A stretch of 64,000 nucleotides of DNA from NCBI GenBank assembly GCA_003254905.1, contig QANU01074319.1, positions 22,382 through 86,381 of the forward strand, written 5' to 3'. Below are positions 62,689 to 64,000 of this stretch, one piece after another. Numbering within the stretch: position 1 is the first letter of the stretch; each line of letters opens with the position of its first letter. A program made the translations under genes and the position numbers. The notes below the pieces were generated by a model. That model searched no databases. It was not told the DNA's origin and worked only from the letters and a program-made list of their open reading frames with translations. The stretch comes from Nissolia schottii. Lineage: Eukaryota; Streptophyta; Magnoliopsida; Fabales; Fabaceae.

Positions 62689-63670
62689 CTAGATTTGAAC
62701 CACAAGCTTCACAAGAAATAGCTCCCCATCAAACCTGAGTCCAGAGGGTTCAGCAGGCTGAAGAAACCATCTACCATTCCACCAAACACATACAAAAACC
62801 GCTCCGAAGGGTCGGCGCAGGCGCGATGAAACGACCTACATTTCGGCTCATACCCACTAGACTTCCACCTTTTCCACATTTTCTGGTCCTTGGCTCTCTT
62901 GGAGCTTAGTGCTGTGTTTGGCTGCGTAGTACTAATGCAACACGGTATGGCATTGATATCTAAAACCCAGAAATCATTTTTTCTGTGCCTATATGAGTCC
63001 TCTCCTCCATAGATTAGCAACCTCCCCCCCAAAACCATTGTAGCTGTGTGGCCAACCCTAGGAAGTGAAGCACTATTTGGCGTGTTCTGCAAATCATAGA
63101 GTATTTGATTCCATTTCAGATAACCTTGGCATGTATCCAGTAGCCACACATCATCAAGAACCTCATAACCTAAGCCTCTACCTCCAAACAGGACTGTCCT
63201 GCTTCTACCAATGCAGGTCAATGTGTGTCCGGAACGTGGTGGTGGCGACGGTTGATCGATGATCTGATTCCACGTACCGTGGCAGAGACTATCTGACAGC
63301 TCCAAGACCCATGTATCCCCCAACCGGAGGCCGTGGAGGCCGATTCCACCGTGGATAACCATCCTCTTGTCATCTATGCTGCAAGCAGCATGAGCCCCCC
63401 GGGGAGGTGGCGCAATGGCCCCAACATCAAGCGTTTTCCAGGAGAATGTGACACCATTGTTCTCATTGTGTGTGACTTGCCCCACCCATGTATCATTTTG
63501 GCGATTACCGCGATCGTTGATTCCTCCAAAGAGTACAAGGAAGCCATCCATTTCCACACATGTATGCCCAAATCTTCCACTTGGAGTGCCTGAATTCACT
63601 GACTGCCATTTCAACTTTCGCCGGAAATCGTTACCAATGTAGGCCACCCATGTGTCATCGAGATGTCGTC
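62689..63670 (-). CDS. F-box/kelch-repeat protein, 3' exon (At1g51550-like), with C-terminal frameshift
   Basis: Minus-strand exon starting after a TTATTTAG acceptor at 63671 in mid-codon. Earlier exons with the F-box lie beyond the window. It has five kelch repeats: GRFGHTCVEMDGFLVLFGGI, PRGAHAACSIDDKRMVIHGG, PRSGHTLTCIGRSRTVLFGG, PRVGHTATMVLGGRLLIYGG and SFHRACADPSERFLYVFGG. Family members are F-box subunits of SCF ubiquitin ligases, the kelch propeller binding substrate. As written, the frame after GGMVDG reads FFSLLNPLDSGLMGSYFL and stops at 62709. One base added in the TTTCTT run near 62762 gives QPAEPSGLRFDGELFLVKLV to a stop at 62689, which matches the family C-terminus. This is either a sequence error or a real frameshift that scrambles the last residues. 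Confidence 0.85.
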
Positions 63671-64000
63671 CTAAATAATACATGAAACAAAGCACAGAAC
63701 ATATATTAAAAGGTAAGAAGTTACAAAGAAACTAAAACATGCCGTTCATAAACAATGAGAGGTTCTATAAACTTGTATAAAGTATATATGTGCACCATGG
63801 TAAAAGATGTTTGCTTTGTGTTTAATTGGTAGTTCCCTTTTACCCCCAAAATCCGATGATAGAATGCAATGTATGAATAAATCAGTTTTGCTATTCACAT
63901 ACCACATTTGCACACAGCATTTAGTGTCATATGCTACCAATCTTAAACTCTTTCGGATGATAAAATGCTGTGTTAAATCAAACTTGACAAGAAAATAAAC
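63671..64000 (-). other. Intron of the F-box/kelch gene
   Basis: Sequence upstream of the 3' exon on the minus strand, without any recognisable F-box exon, so presumably intron running out of the window. Confidence 0.55.

Overview
This is a 64 kb piece of nuclear chromosome from a flowering plant. It has AT-rich intergenic DNA, short exons with canonical GT/AG introns, plant-specific gene families (B-type CDK, WRI-type AP2 factor, At1g16860-like membrane protein) and plant LTR retrotransposon, LINE, CACTA, hAT and MITE debris. The proteins look eudicot. A legume is plausible from the transposon and protein flavour, but I cannot prove it. Two assembly gaps (26172-26748, 47374-48283) and a 589-base pure A run (40013-40601) show that parts of the assembly are imperfect.

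Layout. 1-15.1 kb is gene-poor. It holds an exon-like remnant at the left edge, the end of a CACTA transposon (to 2161), Ty3/gypsy-like debris (about 6.5-7.9 kb), a 2.9 kb solo LTR with a perfect TCATA target duplication (8300-11175), a MITE, and a decayed aspartyl-protease pseudogene (about 13.4-14.1 kb). A complete B1-type cyclin-dependent kinase lies on the minus strand at 15196-16798. A foldback element (17175-17707) sits beyond its promoter. A complete WRI3/WRI4-type double-AP2 transcription factor with the 9-nt VYL micro-exon occupies 20798-25446. A mutated Ty1/copia element on the minus strand follows (27440-34062).

34-41.5 kb is again repetitive. It includes two separate transposon findings: a LINE RNase H tail (39058-39195), and a non-autonomous hAT element (39324-40757) that carries the 3' end of a tonoplast sugar transporter (TST/TMT) gene.

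The right third is gene-rich: a predicted chloroplast protein of unknown function (41532-45196, five exons), an At1g16860-like two-pass membrane protein with a probable 5'UTR intron (53172-56484), a kelch-repeat type II membrane protein resembling At3g27220 (59044-61753), and, tail to tail with it, the 3' exon of an F-box/kelch gene resembling At1g51550 (minus strand, 62689-63670, continuing beyond the window). The F-box/kelch exon has an apparent one-base frameshift near its end.

The genes do not form a pathway. They are separate plant genes: cell-cycle control (CDKB1), fatty acid/wax regulation (WRI-like), and housekeeping or unknown membrane, plastid and kelch functions. I see no convincing new multi-gene system. 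The most unusual items are the hAT element with a captured sugar-transporter fragment, the motif-dense direct repeat at 57.9-58.56 kb, the CACTA subterminal repeat array, and the frameshifted F-box/kelch end.
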